Assembly (NCBI GenBank): GCA_025808875.1
Contig: CP075528.1
Location: 3,780,473-3,844,472, forward strand
Direction: 5' to 3'
Source: Enhydrobacter sp.
GTDB lineage: Bacteria > Pseudomonadota > Alphaproteobacteria > Reyranellales > Reyranellaceae
DNA: 64,000 nt
Numbering within the stretch: position 1 is the stretch's first letter; each line of letters starts with the position of its first letter. This document shows, piece by piece, positions 25,618-34,619 of the stretch. The translations under genes were made by a program, and so were the position numbers. The notes under the pieces were generated by a model that was given only the letters and a program-made list of their open reading frames with translations, did no database searches and was not told the DNA's origin.

Positions 25618-25978
25618 TTCGTTCCTCCCCGACGCTTATCCCGGCGCGATTGAGTTCTGCCCGATAGGCAGTGTTGTAGCAAACGCGGCTGAACTCTTCG
25701 ATCCTGCGGATATTCGTCCTTGGCATCGGTCTCCTGGGCGCGCACGGCGATTTGCTCGCGCGCCACGCGTCGCCCGAGTTCTGCGCCTGGCGTTGTTCGT
25801 CCGTTAGGCAATCGATCATGCGAGCGACGTCACGATTGTCGGCCGCCCCGGGAATCTGGCCGACCGGACGTACCCGGCGCTCTGCCGTGGACTGACCGTC
25901 GCAAGAGCGCCACGAAGACAAAATGCCACCAGAAAGCGTCTGGCCATCGCGTTACCTCGTGCGCTTCGTTCTGGCGCG
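25618..25978. other. Intergenic region upstream of the alcohol dehydrogenase
   Basis: About 360 bases with only Arg-rich open frames and no recognisable domain on either strand. The regulon repeat is not present. It may hold a separate promoter for the alcohol dehydrogenase or be a gene remnant. Confidence 0.45.
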
Positions 25979-27136
25979 CTACTCTGCAGCAAGCTTTGCT
26001 TTCCCGAACGCCGGCATGACATCGCGCGCGAACCAGCGCAGCTGCTCCTTGAACTCGGCTGGCGACAATCCTTCAGCCCAGTGGATCATGAAATCCTCGA
26101 GCCCCGGATACTTGGCTTCGATTGATCTGATTCCGTCGATGACCTCGGCGGGCGTGCCACAGAACCATGCCTTCTGCTTCACACCCTCGCGGATCGACGG
26201 GATCGTCGACGGCGCACCAGGAGTGCCCCAGGTACGGCCCTGGTCATCGGCGTAGCGCACGAACCCGAACGGCGCGAACCACTTGTAGCGCTCGTCATGG
26301 GCCGGCTCAACGCGCCGGATCGCCTCCTCCTGGCTGCCGGCAAGGTATAAGCCCGCGCCCCAGATCATGTCCTCGCCGAGCTGCTTGGGGCGGCCGTGGC
26401 GAGCGCACGCGGCGTGATACTCGCGCGCGACATCGTCGAGTATCTTCTCGCCGTTCAAAGTCACCATGGCCTTGAGGCCGTACCGGGCCATCATGTCGAT
26501 GGTCCTGCCGCTGGCGATCGGCATCCAGATCTCGACCGGCAGGTGCTTGGGCCGCGGCACTATCGTGATCTCCTTCAGCCGGTAGCCGCGGTAGTCGACG
26601 GGCGGCGGACACTCGAAGTACTTGCCCTTGAAGTGGAAGGCCTCCTCGTTGAAACACTTCAGCAGGAGCTGGAGCTGCTCCTCGAAGTATTCGCGGTTGG
26701 CTTCGGCATCGAGCAGCGGCGCCCCGAACGTCTCAACCTCACGGCTGTGGTAGCCGCGGCCGACGCCCATGATCACGCGGCCGTCCGTCACAATGTCGGC
26801 CATGGCATAATCTTCGGCCAATCGAATGGGGTGCCACATCGGCAGAACGTTGAAGGCGCAGCCGAATTTCAGGCGCCGGGTTTGCGTGGCAAGCCACAGG
26901 CCGAGCTGTATCAGGTTGGGCAGGCACTCGTAGCCCTCACGCTGGAAGTGGTGCTCCGCCGCCCATAGCGCGTAGTAACCGAGATCGTCCATGGTGCGCG
27001 CCACGTCGCGGGCGGTCTCGAAGACTTCGCTCAGGCGCTGGTTCGAGTAGCGTCGGTCGTTGGCGGGCGTGCCCTCGAGACCGATGTTGTCCAGCTCGAT
27101 CTGTCCGACATAAAGGACATGGAAGCGTTTGATCAT
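25979..27136 (-). CDS. LLM class flavin-dependent oxidoreductase
   Basis: A 385-residue luciferase-like monooxygenase: ALWAAEHHFQREGYECLPN near residue 60, LPMWHPIRLAEDYAMADIVTDGRVIMGVGRGYHSREVETFG around residues 95 to 135, and PVEIWMPIASGRTIDMMARYGL further on. FMNH2 must come from another protein. The ATG at 27136 is chosen over a TTG 15 bases upstream; GGGACC precedes it. It faces the TetR gene across a control region holding operator copy D. It differs clearly from the other two LLM proteins in the window. Confidence 0.88.
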   Translation of the reverse strand: MIKRFHVLYVGQIELDNIGLEGTPANDRRYSNQRLSEVFETARDVARTMDDLGYYALWAAEHHFQREGYECLPNLIQLGLWLATQTRRLKFGCAFNVLPMWHPIRLAEDYAMADIVTDGRVIMGVGRGYHSREVETFGAPLLDAEANREYFEEQLQLLLKCFNEEAFHFKGKYFECPPPVDYRGYRLKEITIVPRPKHLPVEIWMPIASGRTIDMMARYGLKAMVTLNGEKILDDVAREYHAACARHGRPKQLGEDMIWGAGLYLAGSQEEAIRRVEPAHDERYKWFAPFGFVRYADDQGRTWGTPGAPSTIPSIREGVKQKAWFCGTPAEVIDGIRSIEAKYPGLEDFMIHWAEGLSPAEFKEQLRWFARDVMPAFGKAKLAAE

Positions 27137-27522
27137 GTAGGTCGGTCCCAACTTGAAAGACGGTTAGTACCTTCAGGATCGATCGTTACGTGTTCTCGGA
27201 GTGGTCAACTCGCCGATCCTCCTCCGCCATCGTCGCATAACCAAGGTAGTGGCTTCGAGAAGCTACCATCCGGAGACACACGGAAGTCGAAATCCTGCAT
27301 GTGAGCCATTTTCGAATGACCATTAGATACGCTAGGCACGCCGTGCCAAGGAGTCAAGGGACTGGCCGGTCGTAACCAATCCCGACAACGGATCATCCTG
27401 TTATTTGGGCCGCATATCGGTATTATGTTACGTTAAAGGGGCGCTTCGCGGACCGAGTCCGGCGGCAAGGCCCGCGTGTTGTTGTTTGAGCCATTCCGCG
27501 CTGGCTCCAAAAGGGGGTTTGG
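27137..27522. promoter_or_regulatory. Divergent control region between LLM gene and TetR gene
   Basis: About 390 noncoding bases separate the divergent LLM and TetR genes. Operator copy D lies near the middle. The remaining sequence shows AT-rich patches around 27400 to 27440 that could serve as the TetR promoter. No gene is seen. Confidence 0.55.
27311..27328. promoter_or_regulatory. Operator-like inverted repeat, copy D
   Basis: The sequence TTCGAAT-GACC-ATTAGAT matches 6 of 7 positions in each arm. It lies 175 bases from the LLM start and 195 bases from the TetR start, suggesting control of the LLM gene and autoregulation of the TetR. Confidence 0.55.
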
Positions 27523-28197
27523 GTGAGTCAACAGGAAGTGTCGACGCGGTCCCGTCGTACGTCCCATCCGAAATCGGCTATCACAAGGCAACGCATTCTC
27601 GATGCGGCGGCACGCGCATTCAGTCTCAAAGGATATGCCGCAACGACCATTAGCGACATCGCGATGACTGCAGAGATGCAGGGTGGGAGCATCTACTATC
27701 ACTTCGAGTCGAAGGACGATATCCTGCAGGAGGTGCTCGATGTAGGCATTACCCGAGTGTTCTCGGCGGTCCGTCTCGCCGTCGGGTCCTTGCCGGCTTC
27801 ATCCGCATTCAGTGAAAAGCTCGAAGCCGCTGTGACAGCCCATCTTACGATGCTTTTGCAGCAGAGCGACTATACGTCGGCCAATATACGAGTGTTCGAG
27901 CAGGCGCCGGCCGCTGTCAAACGACAGAATCGAAAGCTTCGCGCCGCATATGGTGAGTATTGGGGCCGGCTGCTTGCCGAGGGACAGCGCGCCGGAGCGA
28001 TTCGAAAGGATGTCGACTTGATGGTTTTGCGCTTGTTGCTGCTCGGTGCAATGAACTGGGCGGCTACGTGGTATCGTCCAGGTCATTTGGCTATTTCCGA
28101 GCTGGCTCGGAATGTATGCGATATCGTGCTGAATGGCGCAGGCTTGGACAGCGACCATTTCGAGCGTTCTTCCAAAGGGCGGCGTGCTCGTTCTTGA
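27523..28197 (+). CDS. TetR/AcrR family transcriptional regulator
   Basis: A 224-residue TetR-family protein. The N-terminal HTH runs from about residue 20 to 65: RQRILDAAARAFSLKGYAATTISDIAMTA, then GGSIYYHFESKDDIL as recognition helix and signature. The C-terminal domain is helical and would bind an inducer, often an acyl-CoA in catabolic clusters. The GTG at 27523 is preceded by AAGGGGG. It is the only TetR gene in the window and is flanked by operator copy D, so it is the best candidate for the regulator of the shared inverted repeat. That link is inferred. Confidence 0.9.
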   Translation: MSQQEVSTRSRRTSHPKSAITRQRILDAAARAFSLKGYAATTISDIAMTAEMQGGSIYYHFESKDDILQEVLDVGITRVFSAVRLAVGSLPASSAFSEKLEAAVTAHLTMLLQQSDYTSANIRVFEQAPAAVKRQNRKLRAAYGEYWGRLLAEGQRAGAIRKDVDLMVLRLLLLGAMNWAATWYRPGHLAISELARNVCDIVLNGAGLDSDHFERSSKGRRARS

Positions 28198-28573
28198 GTG
28201 ATCAGGGGCGAGCGCGAGCTGATCGAAGACCATCAGATTTTCGCGCTCGATCATGTCGGGAAACTGAGACTCCCTTCACCAAGAACGAAATCGCAAGATC
28301 CGGCCACTGCGGCGTCAAATCCTGCGATTCCAAATCCGCCTCCAGCGCAGCCTTCGCCCCACTTCAACACCTTGCGAGTTCTTCACCGACGGCTCAGTAC
28401 GACAAACGAGGTCGGTTTGCTCCAGATGCCCTATCAGATCCGTCATCCCGGGGCGCTGGCGATAGTACACGAGAGACGGCGTCGCTGTGCATTACAAGCT
28501 AATTCCGATCATTTTGGCCCCCGCAAAGCTGGCCCCATTTCGGTGCGGCTGCCGGTTCTTGCGCTATCGAAGA
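28198..28573. other. Intergenic region after the TetR gene
   Basis: About 375 bases lie between the convergent TetR and livF genes. Open frames here are short or run into the opposite strand of livF and show no domain. No clear terminator hairpin with a T run was found. Confidence 0.45.
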
Positions 28574-29368
28574 TCATGAGAGCCATCGTTTGCGTCGCTT
28601 GTAGTGCTTCGTGTCGTGGTAGGATTTGCGTGCCCCGCCTTCATTGAGGCCAAGATAGAACTCCTTGATGTCGGAGTTGTTGCGCAGCTTCTCGGCCGGG
28701 CCTTCCAGCACGATACGGCCGTTCTCCATGACGTATCCATGATCGGCCACCGCTAGCGCCATGGTGGCGTTCTGCTCGACCAGCAGCACCGACAAGTTCT
28801 CTTGCTTCACCAACCGGCCGACGATGCCGAAGATCTCTTCCACCAGCATGGGAGCGAGGCCTAGCGAAGGCTCGTCGAGCAGCACCACCTTCGGCCGGCT
28901 CATCAGTGCCCGGCCGATCGCCAGCATCTGCTGCTCGCCGCCACTGAGGTAGCCTGACAGCTGGTGCCGCCGCTCGCGGAGCCGCGGGAAATACGAATAG
29001 ACCAGCTCGATGCCCTGCTTCACCGCGCCGAGGTCCCTCTGGACGTGGCCGCCGGCGATCAGGTTCTCCTCCGTGGTCAGATGCTCGAACACCCGTCTTC
29101 CCTCGAAGACCTGGGCGAGGCCCAGCCGCATCACGTCGTGGGCGCGCAGCCCGTCGATGCGTTGCTCACCAAGCTGGATCGTGCCCTTGGTGACCTCGCC
29201 GCGCTCGCTGCGCAACACGCCCGAGATGGCCTTAAGCGTGGTCGTCTTGCCGGCGCCGTTGGCGCCCAGCAATGTCGTAATCGCACCTTCGCCGACATCG
29301 ATCGACACGCCCTTCAGGACGAGTATGACGCGGTCGTAGACGACCTCGATGTTGTTGATTGCGAGCAT
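28574..29368 (-). CDS. livF: ABC transporter ATP-binding protein, LivF-like
   Basis: This 264-residue ATPase has Walker A GANGAGKT (about residue 36), Q-loop AQVFEGRRVF, the signature YLSGGEQQMLAIGRAL and Walker B VVLLDEPSLGL. The short form and the VFEHLTTEEN segment are typical of LivF. With LivG it powers a branched-chain-amino-acid-type uptake system at the cytoplasmic membrane. The C-terminus carries a basic tail (KHYKRRKRW). It is the last gene of the six-gene liv operon and is separated from the binding-protein gene by a stable hairpin. Confidence 0.92.
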   Translation of the reverse strand: MLAINNIEVVYDRVILVLKGVSIDVGEGAITTLLGANGAGKTTTLKAISGVLRSERGEVTKGTIQLGEQRIDGLRAHDVMRLGLAQVFEGRRVFEHLTTEENLIAGGHVQRDLGAVKQGIELVYSYFPRLRERRHQLSGYLSGGEQQMLAIGRALMSRPKVVLLDEPSLGLAPMLVEEIFGIVGRLVKQENLSVLLVEQNATMALAVADHGYVMENGRIVLEGPAEKLRNNSDIKEFYLGLNEGGARKSYHDTKHYKRRKRWLS

Positions 29369-29393
29369 GAACCAATCTGTGTGAGGGGCGAGT

Positions 29394-29414
29394 GGCGGGC
29401 GATTGCCGCCCGCC
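29394..29414 (-). promoter_or_regulatory. Intercistronic hairpin between solute-binding protein and livF
   Basis: GGCGGGCG and CGCCCGCC form a perfect 8-base GC stem with a 5-base loop, starting 10 bases after the binding-protein stop codon. No T run follows on the transcribed strand, so it more likely protects the 3' end of the upstream mRNA or attenuates read-through than terminates fully. Confidence 0.45.
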
Positions 29415-29424
29415 CTTTTCGCGT

Positions 29425-30672
29425 TCAGGACTTCGAGGCTTCCGCCGCGAGGTGCTTGAGGATGACCGGCCGGTAGCCCTGGAACCAGTCCTTGCTCTTG
29501 ACGAGCTTGCCGCCTTTGACGGTCCAGATCTGCACCCAGCCGCCGCCCTCGTGGTCGGCCGGGGTGAGCTCCATCGGTGGTACGAGGCCACCCAGGGTAA
29601 AGCCCTTGATCGACTCCATGCCTTTCTTGACCTCTTCCGAAGTCGGCGCCGCACCGCCCTTGGCCTTGATGGCGTTACGCACTGCCTCGACGTGCAACGC
29701 CGCGATGAAGACGCCGCGGTTGTAGTAGACGGTCGAGTCCATCTCCTTGGGCGGGCTCTTGCCCTGCGCCTTGTACATCGCTTCGATGTCCTTGATCACC
29801 GGGAAGTCCTTGCCAACACCGGCGAACTGAATGCCATTATAACCTTCAGCCGTGGCCATTCCGCCCGCCGCGATGATATCAGCCTCGGCGCTGCCCCACA
29901 CGAAGGCAACCACCTTGCTCAGCGGATAGCCCTTGCCCTTCAGCTCCTTGATGGAGACCGACGGCGAGCGGCCGAACAAGTGGGTGATGATGAAGTCCGG
30001 CTTGTAGCGGCCGGTGATGTCGAGAATCTGCGCGCCCATCTCCAGGCCCGGCGCCGGCACCGCGAAGGTGCGCATCTCGAAACCCTCGGACTTGGCGAGG
30101 TCCTCGAGGATAGGCAGTGGTTCCTTGCCCGCCGGGTTGTCGTAGAATAGATAGGCGATCTTCTTGCCCTTGAGATCGCCCAGCTTCTCCTTGGCAAAAG
30201 CCACCGCTGCACCCGCCTGCGACCAGTAGGTTGCGGCGATTGGGAAGGCATACGGAAAGCGCTTGCCGTCAGCCGCCGCAGCCGCCCCGAAGCCGGGCGA
30301 CGTGCCGAGTATCTTGTCCTCTTCGAGCCTCTTAGTGAGCGCCATAACCACAGGGGTAGCGTAGAGACCCTCGATGATCGCCCCATCCTTCTTGAACCGT
30401 TCGTGCGCCTCGATGCCGGGCGGCACCTTGTACTCGTTGTCGATCTCGATGACCCTGATCTTGTGGCCCTCGACGCCGCCCTTGCTGTTCACCAGGGCGA
30501 TGTAGTCGTGATAGCCGGGGCACAGCGCCGTTCCCACGGTCGCAGTCGCGCCGGTCCTGTCGCATTGCAGGCCGAATACGAGTTCCTTCTGAGCGAAGGC
30601 TTGGCCTCCGCTAAAAACGAGGGTTGCGGTGATCGCCGCGATCCCGAGCCAGCTTTTAACGAACCTTGTCAT
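29425..30672 (-). CDS. ABC transporter substrate-binding protein, Liv type
   Basis: A 415-residue periplasmic binding protein. The N-terminus has a Sec signal peptide (KSWLGIAAITATLVFSGG) with a cleavage site near AFAQ. LVFGLQCDRTGATATVG and YHDYIALVNSKGGVEGHKIRVIE are typical of the Peripla_BP_6 family. AGGGAG precedes the ATG. It lies between livM and livF in the operon and defines the substrate of the transporter. The presence of an acyl-CoA synthetase in the same operon suggests a carboxylic acid ligand rather than an amino acid; this is inferred. Confidence 0.9.
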   Translation of the reverse strand: MTRFVKSWLGIAAITATLVFSGGQAFAQKELVFGLQCDRTGATATVGTALCPGYHDYIALVNSKGGVEGHKIRVIEIDNEYKVPPGIEAHERFKKDGAIIEGLYATPVVMALTKRLEEDKILGTSPGFGAAAAADGKRFPYAFPIAATYWSQAGAAVAFAKEKLGDLKGKKIAYLFYDNPAGKEPLPILEDLAKSEGFEMRTFAVPAPGLEMGAQILDITGRYKPDFIITHLFGRSPSVSIKELKGKGYPLSKVVAFVWGSAEADIIAAGGMATAEGYNGIQFAGVGKDFPVIKDIEAMYKAQGKSPPKEMDSTVYYNRGVFIAALHVEAVRNAIKAKGGAAPTSEEVKKGMESIKGFTLGGLVPPMELTPADHEGGGWVQIWTVKGGKLVKSKDWFQGYRPVILKHLAAEASKS

Positions 30673-30700
30673 GAGTTGCTCCCTTCGCAGCTATGCCCCT

Positions 30701-31768
30701 CTAATAGGAGAAGGGCCATACCCGGAAATAGCTCCGGACATTCCTCCACAGTCGATTGAGCCCCTCGGGCTCGACGATCAAAAAGAAGATGATCAACGCG
30801 CCGAACACCCCCAGCCGCAGCCCCGAGATCACGTTGGCCATCTCGACTGCGGTGAAGAACAGCGATCCGACGTTCTCCATGAAAATGCGGATCACAATGG
30901 GCAGCAGAGTGACGAAAATGGCGCCGAGGATCGAGCCCAGAACCGAGCCCAGTCCACCAATGATGATCATGGCGAGATAGTCGATAGACACGATGAGCTG
31001 AAACTGCTCGTAGTTGGCGATGCCGAAATAGTATGTGTAGAGCACGCCGCAGACGCCGGCATAGAAGGACGAAATCGCGAAGGCCAAGAGCTTGTAGCGG
31101 TAGATATTGATACCGATGATCTCGGCCGCGATATCCTGGTCGCGCACCGCCACGAAGGCGCGGCCGATGCGGCTGCGCACCAAGTTCAGCGTCGCCACGA
31201 TCGCGATCACGGCGAAGAACAGCAGGAAGAAGTAGAGGCTGCCCTGGGTGTTGAAGCTGAAGCCGAACAGCGTGGGCCGGCCGACCTCGATCGACGCCTG
31301 CGCGCCGCCCGAGATGGCCGGCACGCGGTTGATGGTCCATTCGATGATGAGCTGGCCGGCCAGCGTGGCGATCGCGAGATAAAGCCCCTTGATGCGCAGG
31401 CTCGGCATGCCGACCACCACGCCGATCAGCGCCGCCATCAGGCCGCCCGCCGGCAGCGTCAGCCAGAACGGCAGGTCGAGCTTCACTGCGAGGTTGGCCG
31501 CGGTATAGGCGCCGACCGACATGAAGGCGCCGTGGCCGATCGAGATCTGGCCGGTGTAGCCCACCAGGATGTTGAGTCCGAGCGCGCCCACGATGGCGAT
31601 GAAGATCAGGTTCAGGATCGACAGGTAGTATTCGTGGACGACCATCGGGACGATCAGCACGAAGATCACCGCCAGTGCGATCATCGTCCATCTGGCGATG
31701 GGCAGCGGGTAGAGCGCCATGTCGGCGGCGTAGGTCGTCTTGAAGACTCCGGCTTCGCGATGGAACAT
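30701..31768 (-). CDS. livM: Branched-chain amino acid type ABC transporter permease, LivM-like
   Basis: A 355-residue integral membrane protein with about nine or ten hydrophobic segments (for example WTMIALAVIFVLIVPMV near residue 27). The LivM signature GLNILVGYTGQISIGHGAFMSVGAY lies around residues 85 to 110, and FVAVRDQDIAAEIIGIN is the EAA-like loop that contacts the ATPases. The ATG at 31768 lies 3 bases after the livH stop codon, so translation is coupled. It forms the membrane channel together with LivH. Confidence 0.92.
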   Translation of the reverse strand: MFHREAGVFKTTYAADMALYPLPIARWTMIALAVIFVLIVPMVVHEYYLSILNLIFIAIVGALGLNILVGYTGQISIGHGAFMSVGAYTAANLAVKLDLPFWLTLPAGGLMAALIGVVVGMPSLRIKGLYLAIATLAGQLIIEWTINRVPAISGGAQASIEVGRPTLFGFSFNTQGSLYFFLLFFAVIAIVATLNLVRSRIGRAFVAVRDQDIAAEIIGINIYRYKLLAFAISSFYAGVCGVLYTYYFGIANYEQFQLIVSIDYLAMIIIGGLGSVLGSILGAIFVTLLPIVIRIFMENVGSLFFTAVEMANVISGLRLGVFGALIIFFLIVEPEGLNRLWRNVRSYFRVWPFSY

Positions 31769-31771
31769 GGG

Positions 31772-32668
31772 CTACACGCGCTCGATCTGGCGACGGCCGA
31801 AGATGCCGTAGGGTCTGACCATCAGGACCAGGATCATCAGTACGTACGGCGCGAAGTCCTTGGTGCCGCCGCCCACGTATGGATCGAGGTAGCCGGCCGC
31901 CAGGCTCTCGACGATGCCGATGATCAGCCCGCCGACGAGAGCGCCGCCGATCGAATCGAGGCCGCCCAGGATCACCACGGGGAAGACCTTCAGCCCGACC
32001 AGAGCGAGCTGAACGTCGACGCCCAGCATGCTGCCCCAGATGATGCCACCCAGCGCCGAGACGATGCCCGCCATCGCCCAGGCGAGCGCAAAGTAGCGCT
32101 CGACGTCGATGCCCATCGCCTGGGCGACCTGCTGGTTGTCGGCGACAGCACGCATGGCGACGCCCATGCGGCTCTTCTTGAAGAACCAGCTGAAAGCGAG
32201 GAAGAACAGCAGCGCGACAGCGGCGCCCACAACCTGGATCGGCGGCAGGCTCGCCGGACCAAGGACGATCGGGTCATCGCCGACAGGCAGGGACACCGCG
32301 CGGGTTTCGCTGCCGAAGATCAGCGGCCCCAGGCCGCGCAGCACGGCTGCCAGGCCGATGGTCGCCATGATCACTGCGACGACCGGCCGCCCGAGCAAGG
32401 GTCGCAGCACGATGCGCTCAAGGCCAAAGCCGAAGCCGATCATCACAGCGACGACGATGGCGATCGCCACGATCAGCGGCATGGTCTCGATCGACAGCGA
32501 CACCGCCACGATCAGGCCCGCCAGCATGACGAACTCGCCCTGAGCGAAGTTGATGGCGTCGGTTGCCTTGTAGACCAGCACGAAGCCTAGGGCGATCAGC
32601 GAATACATTAGGCCGATCGAAGCGCCGTTTAGCGTCAGCGCCAGGAAAAACTCGAGATCTTCCGACAT
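31772..32668 (-). CDS. livH: Branched-chain amino acid type ABC transporter permease, LivH-like
   Basis: A 298-residue permease with the LivH signature near the N-terminus (NGASIGLMYSLIALGFVLVY, then TDAINFAQGEFVMLAG) and the ATPase-contact loop GVAMRAVADNQQVAQAMGID around residue 190. About eight membrane segments are visible. The ATG at 32668 lies 10 bases after the synthetase gene; GTGAGG is just upstream. An extension to 32719 would overlap the synthetase and was rejected. Confidence 0.92.
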   Translation of the reverse strand: MSEDLEFFLALTLNGASIGLMYSLIALGFVLVYKATDAINFAQGEFVMLAGLIVAVSLSIETMPLIVAIAIVVAVMIGFGFGLERIVLRPLLGRPVVAVIMATIGLAAVLRGLGPLIFGSETRAVSLPVGDDPIVLGPASLPPIQVVGAAVALLFFLAFSWFFKKSRMGVAMRAVADNQQVAQAMGIDVERYFALAWAMAGIVSALGGIIWGSMLGVDVQLALVGLKVFPVVILGGLDSIGGALVGGLIIGIVESLAAGYLDPYVGGGTKDFAPYVLMILVLMVRPYGIFGRRQIERV

Positions 32669-32678
32669 CGCTTCGACC

Positions 32679-34619
32679 TCACGCTGCCCGGCGCACCGGC
32701 TCGGCCGGCGCCAGATCATGAATGACGATGTCGGAGGTGAGCGTCGACTTGCGCCCGTCCTCGAAGGTGATCTCCATCGTGACCTGCACCTGCTTGGCGT
32801 CGTTGTAGAATGCAGCGATGACCTCGGCGTACTTCTCGGCGACGAACTTGCGGCGCACCTTGCGGGTGCGCGTCATCTCCGCATCGTCGGCCTCCAGCTC
32901 CTTGTTGAGCAGCAGGAAGCGCTTGACCTGCTGCACGTCGGGCAACGTTGCATTGGCCTTGGCGATCTCGCCGCCGATCAGCCCGGCTACCTCGGGCTTG
33001 CGGCTCAGATCCATGAAGCTCGTGTAGGGCAGTCCCCTCTTCTCCGCCCAGGTGCCGGCCGTCTGCATGTCGATGGCAATCATGGCGACGACGAACGGCC
33101 GCTCATGGCCGAACGCGACGGCTTCGCGGATGAACGGGCTGAACTTCAGCTTGTTCTCGATGAACTGCGGGGCGAACGCGGTGCCGTCAGCGAGCTTGCC
33201 CACGTCCTTGGCACGGTCGATGATGACCAAGTGGCCCTGCTTGTCGAAGAAGCCGGCATCGCCCGTCTTCAACCAGCCGTCCGGCGTCACGGTGTCCCGC
33301 GTCACGTCTTCCTGCTTGAAGTAGCCGGTGAAGACGTTCGCCCCCTTGAGCATGACCTCGCCGCGATCGTCGATCTTGACTTCGATACGCGGGATGGGAC
33401 GGCCGACGGTGTTGGGGTTGGCCTCGGCGTCGGGCTGGCAAGAGATGAGTGCCGAAGCCTCGGTGGCACCATAGACCTGCTTGAGGTTGATGCCGAAGGA
33501 GCGGAAGAACCGGTAGGTATCCGGCCCTAATGGGGCACCGCCAGTGTAGCACCAGCGCGCGTTGCGCAGTCCGAGCTGGTCGCGCACCGGCCCATAGACC
33601 AAGATTTCGCCTAGAAAGAGTTCCACGCGATCCGCTGACGACAGCCCACGGCCATCGCTGCGCTTCAGCTCGCAGCGTTCGGCAAGGCCGCGGAAGTACT
33701 CGAACACGCGGCGCTTCAACGGCGAAGCATCAGCCGCCTTCACTCGGATCACTGTCAGCATGTTCTCCCAGATACGGGGCGGTGCCAGCATGATGTCGGG
33801 CCCGAGCTCTCGCAGGTCGCGCTGCACGGTCTCCGGGCTTTCCGGGCAATTTGCAGTCAGACGCGCCACCATCGCCATGCCGAGCGAAAAGGACGCGTCG
33901 CCGACCCAGGCCATCGGCAGATAGGAGAGCCAGTTGTCGCCGACCTTGACGTCGTTGACCTCGGCGAAAGCCTCGGCCGTAGTGATCATGTTGCGGTGGC
34001 TGAGCATAGCGCCCTTGGGGGCGCCCGTCGTTCCCGAAGTGTAGGCGATTATTGCCGTGTCGTCGGGGCGACCCTTGGTGAGTTCGGTCTCGAAGTACTG
34101 CGGGTGCGCTTTGGCGAATGCACGGCCGGCCTCTAGGACGCGTTCGTACGACTGCAGGATCGGATCGTCATACGACCACAGGCCACGAGGATCGTCGAAG
34201 ATGATCCAGCACAGCTTGGGCAGCTTGTCCTTGAGCGACAGAGCCTTGTCCACCTGTTCCTGGTCCTCGGCCACGATGATCGAGGTCTCGGCATGGTTCA
34301 GCACGTAGACGAGCTCGGCGGCAATGGAGTCTTGGTAGACAGGCACCGAGACCCCGCCCAGCGCCTGCGCGGCAAGCTGCGCGAAATAGAGCTGTGGGCG
34401 GTTGTCACCCACCACCGAGAGCTTGTCACCACGTTTGAAATCCAACGAGGCGAGGCCGAGGGCAAAGTCTCGCACCTGGTCAAGATAGTCGCTCCAGCTG
34501 TAGGTCTGCCAGATGCCGCGGGTCTTCTCGCGCATGCCGGCGCCGCGCGGGTCGATCGCCGCATTGCGCACCACAAGCTTTGGCAGCGTGTCGGTCTGCG
34601 GGGATTCGACGAGGGTCAT
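32679..34619 (-). CDS. AMP-dependent acyl-CoA synthetase (long-chain type) in the liv operon
   Basis: This 646-residue adenylate-forming enzyme has the P-loop-like motif YTSGTTGAPKGAMLSHRN, the A5 motif VYGATEASALI and the A7 motif WLKTGDAGFFDKQGHLVIIDRAKD. Its length and layout match long-chain acyl-CoA synthetases. It activates a carboxylate to acyl-CoA via an acyl-AMP. Its ATG overlaps the livG stop codon (ATGA), so transporter and activation are translationally coupled. This is a common layout in operons for vectorial uptake of fatty, aromatic or alicyclic acids. The substrate is not determinable. Confidence 0.9.
   Translation of the reverse strand: MTLVESPQTDTLPKLVVRNAAIDPRGAGMREKTRGIWQTYSWSDYLDQVRDFALGLASLDFKRGDKLSVVGDNRPQLYFAQLAAQALGGVSVPVYQDSIAAELVYVLNHAETSIIVAEDQEQVDKALSLKDKLPKLCWIIFDDPRGLWSYDDPILQSYERVLEAGRAFAKAHPQYFETELTKGRPDDTAIIAYTSGTTGAPKGAMLSHRNMITTAEAFAEVNDVKVGDNWLSYLPMAWVGDASFSLGMAMVARLTANCPESPETVQRDLRELGPDIMLAPPRIWENMLTVIRVKAADASPLKRRVFEYFRGLAERCELKRSDGRGLSSADRVELFLGEILVYGPVRDQLGLRNARWCYTGGAPLGPDTYRFFRSFGINLKQVYGATEASALISCQPDAEANPNTVGRPIPRIEVKIDDRGEVMLKGANVFTGYFKQEDVTRDTVTPDGWLKTGDAGFFDKQGHLVIIDRAKDVGKLADGTAFAPQFIENKLKFSPFIREAVAFGHERPFVVAMIAIDMQTAGTWAEKRGLPYTSFMDLSRKPEVAGLIGGEIAKANATLPDVQQVKRFLLLNKELEADDAEMTRTRKVRRKFVAEKYAEVIAAFYNDAKQVQVTMEITFEDGRKSTLTSDIVIHDLAPAEPVRRAA

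Noticed and set aside
30629..32590. Very long plus-strand open frame (653 residues) opposite livM and livH
   Set aside because: Its product is an Asp/His/Gln/Arg-rich sequence without domains, the usual mirror of GC-rich membrane-protein genes; livM and livH have strong family matches on the other strand.
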